The notes beneath the pieces are model-generated. The model was not told where the DNA came from. It saw nothing but the letters and a program-made list of their open reading frames with translations, and made no database searches. A stretch of DNA of 64,000 bases, taken from Phragmites australis. Lineage: Eukaryota > Streptophyta > Magnoliopsida > Poales > Poaceae. Positions 1-10,079 of the stretch are shown one piece after another; the first letter of the stretch is position 1, and each line of letters opens with the position of its first letter. The position numbers were made by a program, and so were the translations under genes. The stretch lies in the NCBI RefSeq assembly GCF_958298935.1, contig NC_084941.1, forward strand, positions 19,070,001 through 19,134,000, read 5' to 3'.

Positions 1-2483
1 ATTGAAATAAAAGTTCAACCAAAGAAGGATCCTCATCGCTTCGAAAACTATTCACTCTTTCTGCTGTTGTTTTCATGGCTTCACCAACTTCTTTCAGGCT
101 TCTCTTTTCAAAGGTTGATGAATGTGATAATTGTAATGTGACACGGTGAAAGAGACCCTGATAATCTTTTAAATGAGCAGCTTCCAGCTCTGAAAATGTG
201 ACATTCGTGCTTATCTTCAACGTTTCCAGAGCTGCTGATACTGGATCAACTTTTGAGTCTGAAGGACTCACAAAAGGTCCATCGAAAGAGGAAGAAGCTG
301 TAATAAGCAAAACAACCCAGTCTGCATTATCGATTCTCAACTTTTGACCATTCAGAACTGCTGCTTTTGCCCCAGCACCACCCATCTGCAAGCTGAGGAC
401 AGCTGCAAACTTGATGCCAGTAGCATCATCGGTTCCATTTTTCTGCAGTGTGGGTCTTCGTTCAGGGCAGGTACCTTCCATGATCATCTCGTTTGCGTTA
501 ACTAAATGTACATTGTGGTTTAATTGACTGTTCAAGGATAATGTGAAGGATACATGCCCTGATTTGTTTGCAGAGATCTTGGTGACAAAGACTTGGTGTG
601 GATTTGAGCAGAAGTGCTCTCTGGTGTACTGAACTGCTCCAACATTGTACGTGATGTACACAGTTGCAGTATGTAAATCAAGCTCTCTTTTGTAGCAACT
701 GCACTCCTGATTGGATGTTTCGAACTCTATGTTTATGTCTCCAAGTGGTTGGTAGACCTTCATAGAAGGAATAAAGATGAGATATCTTTCCTTCTAATGT
801 ATATGAACATCTAATGCAGATTATCACAACAGCAATGCTGCATGTACAGTGACTCATCCCATCATTTTACAATTATGGAATACACATAATGTTCTCAATT
901 CAAAAGTCAATAACGATCATGGTATGAGTAAGTAAATAACAATCGTGCCAGGGGCAGACCTCATTGGATTCGAATGCCCTGCATACTATGCATATATCAT
1001 GTAATTCGTATCAAATGGTACACACTTGTAGCCTAAAAGAGCTCAGTAGCAAAATTTAACATTCTAATCTCTCAATAATCCAACCGTCCATCCTCATCGT
1101 GACCCAATTACTCCATCAGTCCAAGAAACAAACCACCGATGCCCAATTTCCTGATCTCTTTCTCACCTAGACCAACGGAAGCAATGAAAACAAGCATGGA
1201 TTGGAGTGCAGAAGGGGAGCAAAGGGGGGTGACCAGTGGCAGCCTGCCAGGGGCACGTCGAGGAGAGCGTTGGGGGACGACTACAGGGTTGCAATGGGGA
1301 CGATGGCGGTTTCAGCTGAAGGGGAGGAAGACAGTGTAAAAGGGAACTTGCCTGAGAAGAAGCAACTAACCCGTGGTAGACGAGGCAAGATGTGAGAATA
1401 AATATTGCATTTTATCAAGAGCATGAATTCCAATGGTATGTTTGCAAAGCGGTACAAAAATAGTGCTATGTCATCAGTTTTGCCAAATTTTTATTATTTC
1501 GAGTTCGAATGCCCATCCTGCAAATCCTGGGTCCGCCATTGAATCGTGGTACAAGTTCTTCAAATATCATACATCAATTCTTAGAAATAAGCAAGTCCTA
1601 TTGAACTATCGCCAAAGATAATCAAACTAGTTTTAATTTGGTGGTGTACCACACATTTATATTTAAGCCATGGCCAACTGGAGGCTAAAAAGAAACATCT
1701 GCCATCAATTAAAGTCTATCATGTACAAGCTGCATAAGAGTGGTCGAATATATTACTGAAGGTTCATTGCACAGAAGAAAAGAATTTAGAGACAACCCTA
1801 TCACTAGGAAAGAAAATAGATAAGTAGCTGTACTGACAATTGAATACACCACTCTAAGTTGGCAGGTGGTCAAGCATAGATGCTATATTACAAAATTTTG
1901 CATCACAGAAACAAAATAATAAATAGCCCGCCTGCTACACGGAACAGAACACAGTTACAAGCTCACATCATGCATACCTCGTTCAGGCCATCGGTAAGGC
2001 CCGAGGCTGCAGCAGTGGCTTCAACAAACCGTCCTTCATCAACGAGCTTCCTGACCACTGCAAGGGCAGTGGGTGCATTGATATCAGTGTAGTCTCCAGG
2101 CGCACCGGTCCATAGAGTGTCATCTGCAAGAACATTTTAAGCCAGCACGTTACAGCTACTATCTTCAATTGTCTTGTGCCAACAAAGTGAAAAGGGTTGG
2201 CGCATATGCATGCTCTGGTTGGGGCATTGCGTCGAACGCCTGCTGGGCGCCGTTCTTGGAGCGAAACCGTGTGCAGGCAGAGGACCAGAGGTCGCTTACG
2301 GTTGAGCTGGAGCTTCTCCGAGCCGACGCCGCCCCAGACCATCGCGCCGAGGCTGCCGTTCCCGATCGGCGCCGCGTCCGTGAAGTTCTCTGCCGGGGAA
2401 CCAAACACCACCTTCAGCGGCCGCTCCTCTGCCGCGGGCGCCGCCGCCCATGGCCGCCCAGCCCCTGTCGAACCCCGGTCCAT
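1..2483 (-). CDS. GH95 alpha-L-fucosidase (alpha-L-fucosidase 2-like), 5' part
   Basis: Members of glycoside hydrolase family 95 remove alpha-1,2-linked L-fucose from xyloglucan and other cell-wall or secreted glycans. Three exons are readable on the minus strand: 2483-2300, 2123-1978 and 757 to the left window edge. The joins are in frame (C+AT making His, then phase 0) and all introns seen are GT-AG. About 362 residues are visible, roughly the first 40 percent of an enzyme usually about 800 aa long. Family signatures are PLKVVFGSPAENFTDAAPIG and EKLQLN-H-DTLWTGAPGDY near the N-terminus, then VYQPLGDINIEFE opening exon 3. I chose the ATG at 2483 because the open frame upstream is MITE sequence. 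No signal peptide is obvious. No internal stop is seen, so the gene may be functional. The catalytic C-terminal half lies outside the window. Confidence 0.88.
758..1977 (-). other. Intron 2 of the GH95 gene, no recognised content
   Basis: This 1.2 kb stretch lies between exon 2 (donor GTATGC just below 1978) and exon 3 (acceptor AG just above 757). It is AT-rich with a locally G-rich patch around 1190-1390 that opens short frames on the plus strand. I recognise no gene or transposon terminus in it. Confidence 0.6.
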
Positions 2484-2505
2484 TGGAAAGAGAGAGATAG
2501 AAGGG

Positions 2506-2647
2506 CCTGTTTGTTTGGGATTATGGATTATGGATTGTGTTCTACAATTCAGATTCAGAACTGAATTATAGTACAATCTGCAATCCACTTGGAAAAACTT
2601 CTACAATTCAGAATCTAGATTTTCATAATTTAAGAGAAACAAACAGG
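2506..2647. mobile_element. 142-bp MITE with perfect 11-bp inverted termini
   Basis: The element begins CCTGTTTGTTT at 2506 and ends with its exact reverse complement, AAACAAACAGG, at 2637-2647. The interior is AT-rich with repeated ACAATTCAGA and GGATTATGGATT motifs that can fold back. I could not find a convincing target-site duplication, so the superfamily (hAT or PIF/Harbinger) is unresolved. It lies only 22 bp upstream of the GH95 ATG, so it probably forms part of that gene's 5' UTR or core promoter. Confidence 0.7.
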
Positions 2648-3104
2648 CGCATAGTGATGGTGGGAGGGAGAGAGCGCTTAAAGCTTGGCAAGCTTTCCAT
2701 TTTCTGTTGGTTTCTGTTTCCTGGTGGGTTTTCAGTTTTTAGTATGCTGCGTTGCTGCTCCCCAGTCCCTGCTTTGTGAAATTTTGAGACTGGATAACTA
2801 TTCAAAAACTCCAAAATGACAATCGCGTCATCGAGGGTAGAGTGCACGGCACAGCACATCGCTGTCCGCATTCTGCTGCCGTGCATTCCAGGTAAGTGTG
2901 TCGCAGCTACACATCAAATGACAAACCTGGCAAACCCAAAACGATAAGCATGCTAGCTTTGTAAGTTAGGATGCTCAGTGCACAAGTTTCCCAACTTTTA
3001 AGGCAAGGCAGCACACTCATCTATCTGAATGCGGCAGGGCAGGGAGGTTACTGCAATCGAAGAGCTCTCGTTTACATGGCATTTGGGCATGCAAAATTTC
3101 ACCT
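2648..3104. other. Intergenic, nothing recognised
   Basis: Unique-looking sequence upstream of the GH95 gene and its MITE. No TATA box is convincing on the minus strand, no coding similarity is recognised, and the open frames on both strands overlap each other. Confidence 0.4.
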
Positions 3105-3402
3105 GAATTCCCACTTCAATTTCATCGGACATCACCGAATTCCCACTTCAATTTGCAACATAGGTGAGCGGTATTCGTAGCCAGCAACAATGTTTGCAAT
3201 TTAGGCGAGCGGCATTCGTGGCCAGCAACAATTTGAAACAACAGGTCTGTGTTGATCACCGTGGCATTGTCAAATCGGCAAGAAGTATGTTTAATGAAGA
3301 TACTTTTCAATGCAATGTTAGTTCTCGTAATGAAAAACTGACAACAATGAAGGAAGCAAGGAGTCAAACTTAATCAATGAAGGAAGCAAGGAGTCAAACT
3401 TA
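3105..3402. repeat. Cluster of three unrelated short tandem duplications
   Basis: Three separate two-copy direct repeats follow one another. The first, with a period of about 34 bp, carries AATTCCCACTTCAATTT twice (around 3109 and 3139). The second, with a period of about 42 bp, carries GAGCGG.ATTCGT.GCCAGC twice (around 3166 and 3208). The third is an almost perfect 28-30 bp duplication carrying AATGAAGGAAGCAAGGAGTC twice (around 3346 and 3376). The repeat units share no sequence with each other. Confidence 0.75.
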
Positions 3403-3686
3403 AGAGCCATTTTCATCTTTTTTACCTGTGCTGCGACTGTTATCATCTGGATGAACTGTTGACAGAATGCAATGCGCGGAATAAGACGGGCAACGTCTAA
3501 ATGTGCACATTGAAACGCGAATAAACACATCGTATAGATCAAGCGCGATTAAACATGCACAGAAAAGCAGAAGTTGGACTTTATGTGCAACGATTTATTG
3601 AAATTGGCTGTTTGCTAGCCTCTGAGAACATTTCCTAAATTTCCCCGCAACAGATTCTACCGTCCGATTGCAGCAGATGCGCGTTC

Positions 3687-4772
3687 TCAGACTGACCAAG
3701 TCTTCAAGCACTTCAAATCCCTGCTGGACCTGTAAACTTGTCCCGGCGAGAATGTGGCAGTCTGGTCTCCGTAGTGCAGCCTGGAAAGCGAATTCTGGCC
3801 ACTGCTACACCATAGCAGACCTTCATGGAGGCTCCCTTCCTTCCAGCAGACGTTTACAGTCACGCCACCTCGGGCCTTCAGGCCTTTAACACAGCCATGA
3901 GGCCACTTGTACCAGCATTTCCGATAATGCAGCTGGGAATCTGCAAGAGAAGACCATTAGGACATGCATTAAGATCATAGTAAACAAATAGAAATGAGAC
4001 TATTGCAAGGGCTCACATCACAAGAGTGTTATAGTAACTTTCACAAAACTACACATAATTTGAATAAACTATCATGAAACTGCAATCTTAATGGGATACT
4101 TTCACAAACCTACACATTCCTTAACATATCTGTCACAAAGATACACTTTTTTTTAACAAATTTTGTTGCAGTCAACAGTCTCAGAGCAACCGCGACGTGA
4201 ACCAGATGCATCAGCTATTCAGCTACCACATGCTGGTTGACAATCGCAAGGTGTGGGTGGAGAAGCCCAAGGTTTTGGCACCCCTTTTCTTCTTCTTAGA
4301 CACAGTGACAAACAGAAATTAGCATGTATCACAGTTAGGTCCAATTGATGAGTCTGTTGACTGGAACCAGAATTCTATAAAAAAATTATTGTTGAGACAG
4401 GTATGCCAAAGAATGTGTAGTTTTGATCAAAGCCTGTTCACTCGATGTGTAGTTTTCTGATATTTTTCCTTAAAAGTATTGTTTTGTGACAGTTTGTTAG
4501 CAAGTTTAGTCCATAAAATTTACTCAGGATATTCTGTAGGGTGCATATCTAGATTCGAATTGAATGATCGTATTTACCCAAAATTTGCATCAATTTGGAA
4601 AGGTGGATGTGCCGTGAACAGATTGCTGTATAGACCTCCTCCTTCTCAACCTCATGTTTTGGATCTACCATTGTGATTAGCTGCTGAATCATTTTGTATG
4701 CATGCTCACTGTTGTGAAGATGGGCCCACAATGCCATCTTCCACGAAGTAGACCATCCAGGGCCTTCATCAC
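3687..4772 (-). pseudogene. 3' exons of a second GH95 alpha-L-fucosidase gene, broken
   Basis: Two exons similar to the C-terminal part of plant GH95 enzymes are present: 4772-4578 (KMALWAHLHNSEHAYKMI, then after a frame change LYSNLFTAHPPFQIDANFG) and 3940-3687 (FPAALSEMLVQ, then WPHGCVKGLKARGG and VCWKEGSLHEGLLWCSSG, ending near LKCLKTW). Splice sites are canonical. Two lesions are visible. A one-base deletion before the LYSNLF segment shifts the frame, and an internal deletion in the last exon removes the roughly 15 residues normally between MLVQ and the WPHGC motif. Upstream exons are missing, and retroelement sequence begins at about 5038. It has the same orientation as the GH95 gene at 1-2483, so this was a tandem pair. 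Confidence 0.82.
4172..4271 (+). other. Exon-like fragment of unknown origin inside the pseudogene intron
   Basis: A 100-bp stretch on the plus strand is flanked by a good acceptor (TTTTGTTGCAG) and a GT donor (CCCAAG followed by GTTTTG). In one frame it reads SNRDVNQMHQLFSYHMLVD and onward without a stop. I do not recognise the protein. It lies antisense within the intron at 3941-4577 of the GH95 pseudogene and could be a captured gene fragment or chance. Confidence 0.2.
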
Positions 4773-5037
4773 CTACGCAATGGATAAGTCAGAATGCATG
4801 GTACCAAACACGGATTGTGATGAATTCTTAAAACGGCTGTCATAGAATGTCATTATAATAAAAATGTCTAGTAGTGCCATAAAACTGTTAAAAAAAAAAT
4901 ACCTACAGATTGGTTTTATATGTAACTGAACACAAGAACATGTCGTCTTCTACTGTTGCGAATCGTGATACCAGGAAAGTGCATATGGAAAATAAACCAC
5001 TAATCTGCCAGCAGATGATTTCACAAGGAGATTCTAT
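4773..5037. other. Short intergenic gap, nothing recognised
   Basis: AT-rich sequence between the broken GH95 pseudogene and the non-autonomous retroelement. It contains an A9 tract at about 4890. No feature is supported. Confidence 0.3.
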
Positions 5038-5225
5038 TGGATGGTATGGTTGGGTTGATCTGATCGGTAGGGATAACCGGGGAGCATACTCGCCCTCTCA
5101 ACGAGACTCTGAACAGCTAATTTACGTGAATTAAACTTATTAATTCATTGTTTGATTATAATAGATGATGCACCCTCCTTTATATAGGAACCGGTCCTAA
5201 CAATCTAAACTAACAACTCTTATCT
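5038..5225 (-). repeat. 3' LTR of the short-LTR retroelement
   Basis: This is the left copy of the direct repeat pair, about 80 percent alike to the copy at 8045-8229 by eye. It contains a TATA-like box (TTTATATAGG on the plus strand, CCTATATAAA on the minus). Confidence 0.65.
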
Positions 5226-5475
5226 CTAATACTAAGTGATATATCTTATCTCTAACTAATCTAATCTCCAACTTGGAGCTACAGTAACACGCTGCTACAA
5301 TAGCCACTGATGAACAGTAATTTCAACACATAATAAGCCAACTAATTTAAACTAACAAACTCTATCTTTATCTAATTTGATTCTCTTTCTGCAAGATACT
5401 CTATATAACACTGCATCCCCTTGACTTGCAGCTTGTCCTCAAGATGCTAGGCGGAGGCCAAGGCTGAAGACCGTA

Positions 5476-6072
5476 TTAAATCTGAATAGATGCGAGGCTG
5501 GCAAGCAAGCATTGGAGTGTCACGACCCGGATGATGATGGTGTTGGTTGCAGTTGTCATCAGGAGATTAAGTGACCGTTGAAGGCATGTTGTCGGCTGGC
5601 GGCAAGGCGAACATCGAAGTCGTCCCGACAAATGTGCTAAGGTCCTCGACAGTGAGCTATCGATATGGATGTCGGTGCCAACATGGGAAAGCACAACTGG
5701 AATGTCAATGCTGGATGTGATCTCCCAGTTGTTGTCATAGACACTTATCTCCTCCTTGTCATGGACTTCAGCCATCTCCATCTCGCTTCCTGCGGCCACC
5801 GATGCCTCTGCCCTGGCAAACAGCCGCAACACTCGATCAGCGTTCGACGGTGGTGGTGCAGAACCCCTGGCATTGCCCACGCCAGAGCTACTAGGCTCGT
5901 GCGCGATCTGCTTGCTCAGCAGCTGAATGACAACCACGTTGAGGGAGCAAAGATGTGTTGTTATGTGCTTGATGTTCTTGATGTTGCGTTCGTCGATGCG
6001 CAAGATCCGATCTAGCTTGGACGAGAAGTTGGCCGTAGTCGGAGGATCACCCATGCCCGATGCAGGTAGCAT
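5476..6072 (-). CDS. Unrecognised 198-aa ORF inside the short-LTR retroelement
   Basis: A single open frame on the minus strand, starting 40-odd bases from the inserted solo LTR. The N-terminal third is mildly basic and looks helical (SSKLDRILRIDERNIKNIKH), and the middle is acidic (EMEMAEVHDKEEISVYDNN). I see no zinc knuckle, protease or polymerase motif. It could be a degraded gag or a captured host fragment. The initiating Met may be internal, because the frame upstream is cut by the solo LTR. Confidence 0.3.
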   Translation of the reverse strand: MLPASGMGDPPTTANFSSKLDRILRIDERNIKNIKHITTHLCSLNVVVIQLLSKQIAHEPSSSGVGNARGSAPPPSNADRVLRLFARAEASVAAGSEMEMAEVHDKEEISVYDNNWEITSSIDIPVVLSHVGTDIHIDSSLSRTLAHLSGRLRCSPCRQPTTCLQRSLNLLMTTATNTIIIRVVTLQCLLASLASIQI

Positions 6073-6115
6073 GCATCATAGGATGGAGGCCAGCACAACA
6101 GATCGAAGCACATAT

Positions 6116-7413
6116 ACTGCCGGTGTATCAGGAACCGGGGGTCCCCAAATCCCGAGGCCAGGCTAGCAATTCGCCACGTGGCACCATCCCGCGAAGTCTC
6201 TCCCGCAAGGTGAAAAAGAACTAGTCCCGGGAGAGGGCGCTCGGGGCCACAGTCGGTGGCCCCCGAAGTACCCTAGTTCCCCGATGATCCATGAAAGCTA
6301 AGTACCGGAAGAAACGTGCCCGGGGTCGCTAGCGGTGACCCCCTGGGCACCCAAGTATCCCGAGGACCCACCGAAGGAAGTTTCGGGAGAGAGTGCTCGG
6401 GGCTGCGTGCAGTAGCCCCCGAGCACTCGGTTCCCCGATGATCCGTACAAGTGTGCCCCGGAGGGAGTGCTCGGGGAGGTGAACAGTACCCCCGAGCACT
6501 CGGTACCCCGACGACCCAGGGAGCCCCCTGGCAGTGGCCCCCGAGGCGCCCACCGATGAGGTGTCAGCCAGTCAAAGGTCCAAGGCCGCATTTAAAGAGC
6601 GTGCGTGGCCTGTCATCTCCAACTGCTCCCGCCGCGCTCAGCGCCAGTTCCTGTCACGTTCTGGCAGAGGGGCGTGGGGTTATTAATTGCACGGGTCCCA
6701 TCCCGTGCCATCCGACCCGTCTCGGGATAACGTCGTAAGGGCCGAGGCGTTCCGTCTGTCGCGCTGCTGTGGCAGGGGAACAAGACAGGACGGGCATGCC
6801 GGGCCGCTCTGCGGCTGCGCGGTGGGCCCTCTCCACGGCGCCCGTTGCCAGTGCATTTTATGGTGACGGATGACCGGGCGTGCGACGTATTTTTCACCCC
6901 CGGTCACTTCGCTCAGAGGAAATGATGATGCCCTTTCCATTTATGGTGTCTCGGAACTCGTGCTCCCCCTCCCGTTCGGGGCACGCTGCTGCCGGCGGGT
7001 ATTTAAAGCCGCCGGCGGCACAAAAAAAAAGGAGAGCTCAGTAGTGTGGGAAAACACAGCACAAGAGAAACAACGGTTGAGAAGTGAACAACACGAGACA
7101 GGCCGAAGAACAAAGAGCCCCAAGCTCTAAGATAGACCAACATTCTTGTAACCAGCAACATCCTTGAGGGACTTCCTCAGGGTATTTATAGTATCCAAAC
7201 AGGAGTAGGGTGTTACGCCCCCGTACGGCCCGAACCTATCTAAACACCAGTGCATTTACTCCTTTTCGCATTAGATGATTCCGCACCGCCGGCCATCGCA
7301 TTCATATCCATTTATTTCTCAGGCGAACATATTCAGGATCATCCCCCGGCTGAATCTCTAAAAAGGGGTCCCCCAGGATCCTTGCGACAGGGGTTCACCC
7401 TCCGATAGATACA
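6116..7413 (+). mobile_element. GC-rich solo LTR, about 1.3 kb
   Basis: The sequence beginning around TGTATCAGGAACCGGGGGTC and ending GATAGATACA has the look of a gypsy LTR with no internal domain. The candidate 5-bp target duplication CATAT occurs at 6111-6115 and 7414-7418. A TATA-like box (GTATTTAAAG) sits near 7000, and a polyadenine stretch follows. GC content is far above both flanks. The open frames on both strands (6298-7130) are by-products of composition. Confidence 0.62.
6232..6520. repeat. Three tandemly arranged GC-rich hairpins in the solo LTR
   Basis: Units at about 6231-6290, 6391-6442 and 6465-6515 each begin with a GAG..GCTCGGGG arm and end with CCCCGA-type arms followed by TTCCCCGATGATCC or a variant. 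In the second and third units the arms GAGTGCTCGGGG and CCCCGAGCACTC are perfect 12-bp inverted repeats (6391-6428 and 6465-6502). Confidence 0.75.
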
Positions 7414-8028
7414 CATATGCATAGCCGCACGCGTGAACGAAACCGGCCATGCGTGATGCAAGCGATGGCTACCTCGCCAGTAGGGAGTTGGATCACCCAG
7501 GCGGAACCCGCCATGGAGCATATCGACCGGTCGGGACGGAACACGGCGGCCTAAGGCGACCGACGGAGGAGGCTGACGGTGAGGGCAAGTTGCGGCCGGG
7601 CTTGGAGTCGAATCTGCTCGCCGTCAGGGGTGTGCGACGTCGGTTGGGGTAGGCAGCGCGAGTTGGGGGCGACCTAGTGGTCCGCGGCGTGGAAGCATGG
7701 ATGCGGCCAACATCCGTGCTGGAGGCGGATCCCCATGAGGCTCAGTGCAGGTGACCGGACAGAGTAGCGATGGCCTGTGGCAGAACGGGGGCTGGCGCTA
7801 CGGAGGCCGAGGCCGGGAGATCTGACGGGGGCAAGAGTAGTACTGGAGGTAGATCAAGCAAGGGTGGCCGGTGCTGCAGAGGAGTCTCGCACCAGCAGAC
7901 GATCTGAGCGGATGAGGCGGGCGACACTGGGAAGTAGCAAACAAAGCAGGGAGCAAATTGATGGATGACGAATTGATGTGTGGCGGCGGGACTTGATGGA
8001 GGGCGGACAGAAGGAACGTAGGAAGATA

Positions 8029-8229
8029 GATCTTTGATACCAAAGATAATACGGTTGGGTTGATTGGATCCATAGAAATAATTGGAAGCGTACTTATCCT
8101 CTTAAGGAGGCTCTGAGTAGCTAATTTATGTGAACTAAACTTATTAATTCATTACTTGATTACAATAGGTGATGTGCCCTCATTTATATAAGAGCCAGTC
8201 CTAACAATCTAAACTAACAACTCTTATCA
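8029..8229 (-). repeat. 5' LTR and primer-binding site of the short-LTR retroelement
   Basis: The LTR occupies about 8045-8229 and starts TGATAAG on the minus strand. The PBS TGGTATCA immediately follows at 8042-8035. The match to the 3' end of initiator tRNA-Met is eight of eight in the core. Confidence 0.65.
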
Positions 8230-8508
8230 GTGCAAGTTCACTACTAGTAAAGTTCCTAATGTTCACTACTATAGAACACCACATATGTAGCGCCCTATTA
8301 GTGCTGGTTCGATAGTAATCGGCACTGAAGACGTATTAGTGCCGGTTCTTAAACTCTCGCGCGCGAACAACAGCTGAGTAGATAAGAACTAGCACTGATA
8401 CATTAGTACCGGTTCTAGCCACGAACTGGCACTGATAACCGGCACTGATAATCAGTATCAGTGCCAGTTCTAGTTACGAACCGCCACTGATAATTGCTAC
8501 TGTCACAA

Positions 8509-8825
8509 CTCATCTTAAAAAATTCATAACTTTTTCACACGAAGTTGGATGGGGAAAAACCTTATATGAAAATTATAGCTCTCGATGAGATCTACAACTT
8601 TATAGTTGAAAACTTTTTAATTTGAAGTCATTTAAATGCCCAAATAATTATAATAAAGTTGCAGCAATGGTCGATGACAGCTCACATTAAAAAATTCATA
8701 ATTTTTTCACACGAAGTCGGATGAGGAAAAACTTTATATGAAAATTGTAGCTCAAGACGAGATCTACAATTTTGTAGTTGTTCGATTTTTTTTATTTGAG
8801 ATCATTTAGATATACAAATAGCTAT
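8509..8825. repeat. Degenerate tandem duplication, about 175-bp unit
   Basis: The blocks ATTCATAA.TTTTTCACACG, GAAGT.GGATG.GGAAAAAC and GAGATCTACAA.TTT.TAGTTG each occur twice in the same order, at 8520-8625 and 8690-8785. Confidence 0.75.
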
Positions 8826-8884
8826 TCAAACGTTTGATCAGAAGATGTCAAAAGGATTTATTTTGTTACTATATTCACGAACGG

Positions 8885-8960
8885 ACGATAGCTGAGATGG
8901 TTAGAGGGGTCATGTGTATGCACAGGCTGTGAGGTCTTGAGTTCGAGTCTTTGTTGCCAC
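8885..8960 (+). repeat. tRNA-derived (Pol III A/B box-like) module
   Basis: ATAGCTGAGATGGTTAGAG resembles a tRNA A box region, and GAGTTCGAGTCT, about 45 bp later, resembles a B box. The segment cannot fold as a full tRNA and is best read as a SINE-like piece inside the CACTA-type element. Confidence 0.45.
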
Positions 8961-9054
8961 ATGCGAGCCAATATCACGTGACTTTGCAAATATTGGACGC
9001 GGTCGGGTGGGCAGGCTTTGGTCCGGTGCCTCTGGTCGTGACATTTTTTGATTG

Positions 9055-9240
9055 ACACTTCACGCATGTTATTGCTAAAGGTCCCATGGCTCAAAGGCAG
9101 GGGAGGGGCTATTTTTTGATCAACGCTTCACGCATGTTGCTACCGAAGGTCCCTACAGCTCAAAAGCCAGGGGATGGTGTTTTTCGATCAACGCTTTGCG
9201 CATGTTGTTTCCGAAGGTCCCTACAACTAAATGTTAGGGA
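9055..9240 (+). repeat. Tandem repeat, about 65-bp unit, 2.7 copies
   Basis: CAC(T)TCACGCATGTT / GCTTTGCGCATGTTG followed by AAGGTCCC..A.CT.AAA recurs at about 9058, 9126 and 9191. Tandem repeats in the 3' untranslated region are common in Tat-lineage elements. Confidence 0.7.
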
Positions 9241-10079
9241 CCGGAGCCTCAGCAGAATAATGCAACAAGGGATAGCAAAAATTATTCTGTGAATTCATCG
9301 ATGTTAGGATTTACAGTGCCTTTATACATTTGTCTGCGACCAAGCTGAAAAGCAATACCCCGCCTTGTGAAAAAAGGCTTTGTCAGATCCAGCGGTGACC
9401 CGACATAACTATCCAAAGAAGTGTTGGCCGAGGATGTAAGCTGTTCACTGTCACCTTCGGTAGATGTAACCCTTATGATGGCTGAGGTCATCGTCAGTAA
9501 CAAAAGTGCCAGAGCAAAGTAGTGTTATAAGCTTCGTCAATTGGCTTAGGCTTCGGCTCGAGAAGCTCCATTGGAGGGGCAAAATCCTTGCATTCTATCC
9601 TATGAATTTCCCTCTCGACCCTTCAGATCTCCAAGTCCGAAGGGTGAAATAACTCCCAAAATGCTTTTGAATCAGCATTCCTCGTGTCGTAGGTCCTGAC
9701 CTTCGCACGCTAGTAATTGTTAAATTTTGTGTTAGGATGGAGGCGACGGAATGAATCCCAGCAAGCCCATGGCATAAAAAAATTATCCTGCATCATGGTT
9801 AAGGGGACAACATCTTCGGCTACCTGCACAGAGTCCGAAGGAAGGACCTGCACAACAAGCGAAGAATGTCAAAATGTTTAACATAAAATCAACTAGAGAT
9901 ATATTACAAGGATTTCGGATAATGTCGAATGTTTCAAATCCAAAAATGTACAGTAACCCCTCGCTAGTACTCTGGACCTACATTTTGCGCTTCATTAGTC
10001 ACTTGCGAAGAGGCGGGCGCCGAAGTGGGCTGTGCAAAGGTTCCTGCGATGGCCAAAGAGTTCATGGCCTTCACGGCAA

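Larger units (their letters stand above)
5038..8229 (-). mobile_element. Non-autonomous short-LTR retroelement (interrupted by a solo LTR)
   Basis: Two direct repeats of about 185 bp, at 5038-5225 and 8045-8229, share the blocks CTAACAATCTAAACTAACAA, TTTATATA and GGTTGGGTTGAT. In minus orientation the right copy is followed at once by TGGTATCAAAGATC (8042-8029), a good match to an initiator-tRNA-Met primer-binding site. That makes the right copy the 5' LTR and the left copy the 3' LTR, with TATA boxes in both. Excluding the inserted solo LTR (6116-7413), the interior is only about 1.5 kb with no recognisable reverse transcriptase or integrase. Just upstream of the 3' LTR the minus strand reads LEDKLQVKGM, reminiscent of the extreme C-terminus of gypsy polyproteins. 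No target-site duplication is evident. Confidence 0.72.
8239..8965. mobile_element. Truncated CACTA-type non-autonomous element
   Basis: The left terminus reads CACTACTA, twice 25 bp apart (8239 and 8264). It is followed by dispersed subterminal repeats of the ACCGGCACTGATA / GTGCCGGTTCT type up to about 8490, in both orientations. The interior (8509-8825) is a degenerate tandem duplication carrying AAAAAATTCATAA.TTTTTCAC twice. The same interior in reverse orientation occurs in the intact element at 61492-62266. A tRNA-like module follows (8885-8960). The right terminus is lost where Tat-like sequence begins. Confidence 0.65.

Noticed and set aside
2169..2571. Plus-strand frames of 124 and 131 codons
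   Set aside because: They are antisense shadows of GH95 exon 1 and the neighbouring MITE.
6298..7130. Several open frames in both directions
   Set aside because: They lie within the GC-rich solo LTR and are repeats of hairpin sequence, not coding.
8885..8960. A functional tRNA gene
   Set aside because: No cloverleaf fold; the segment recurs in reverse inside another CACTA-type element, so it is part of that family.
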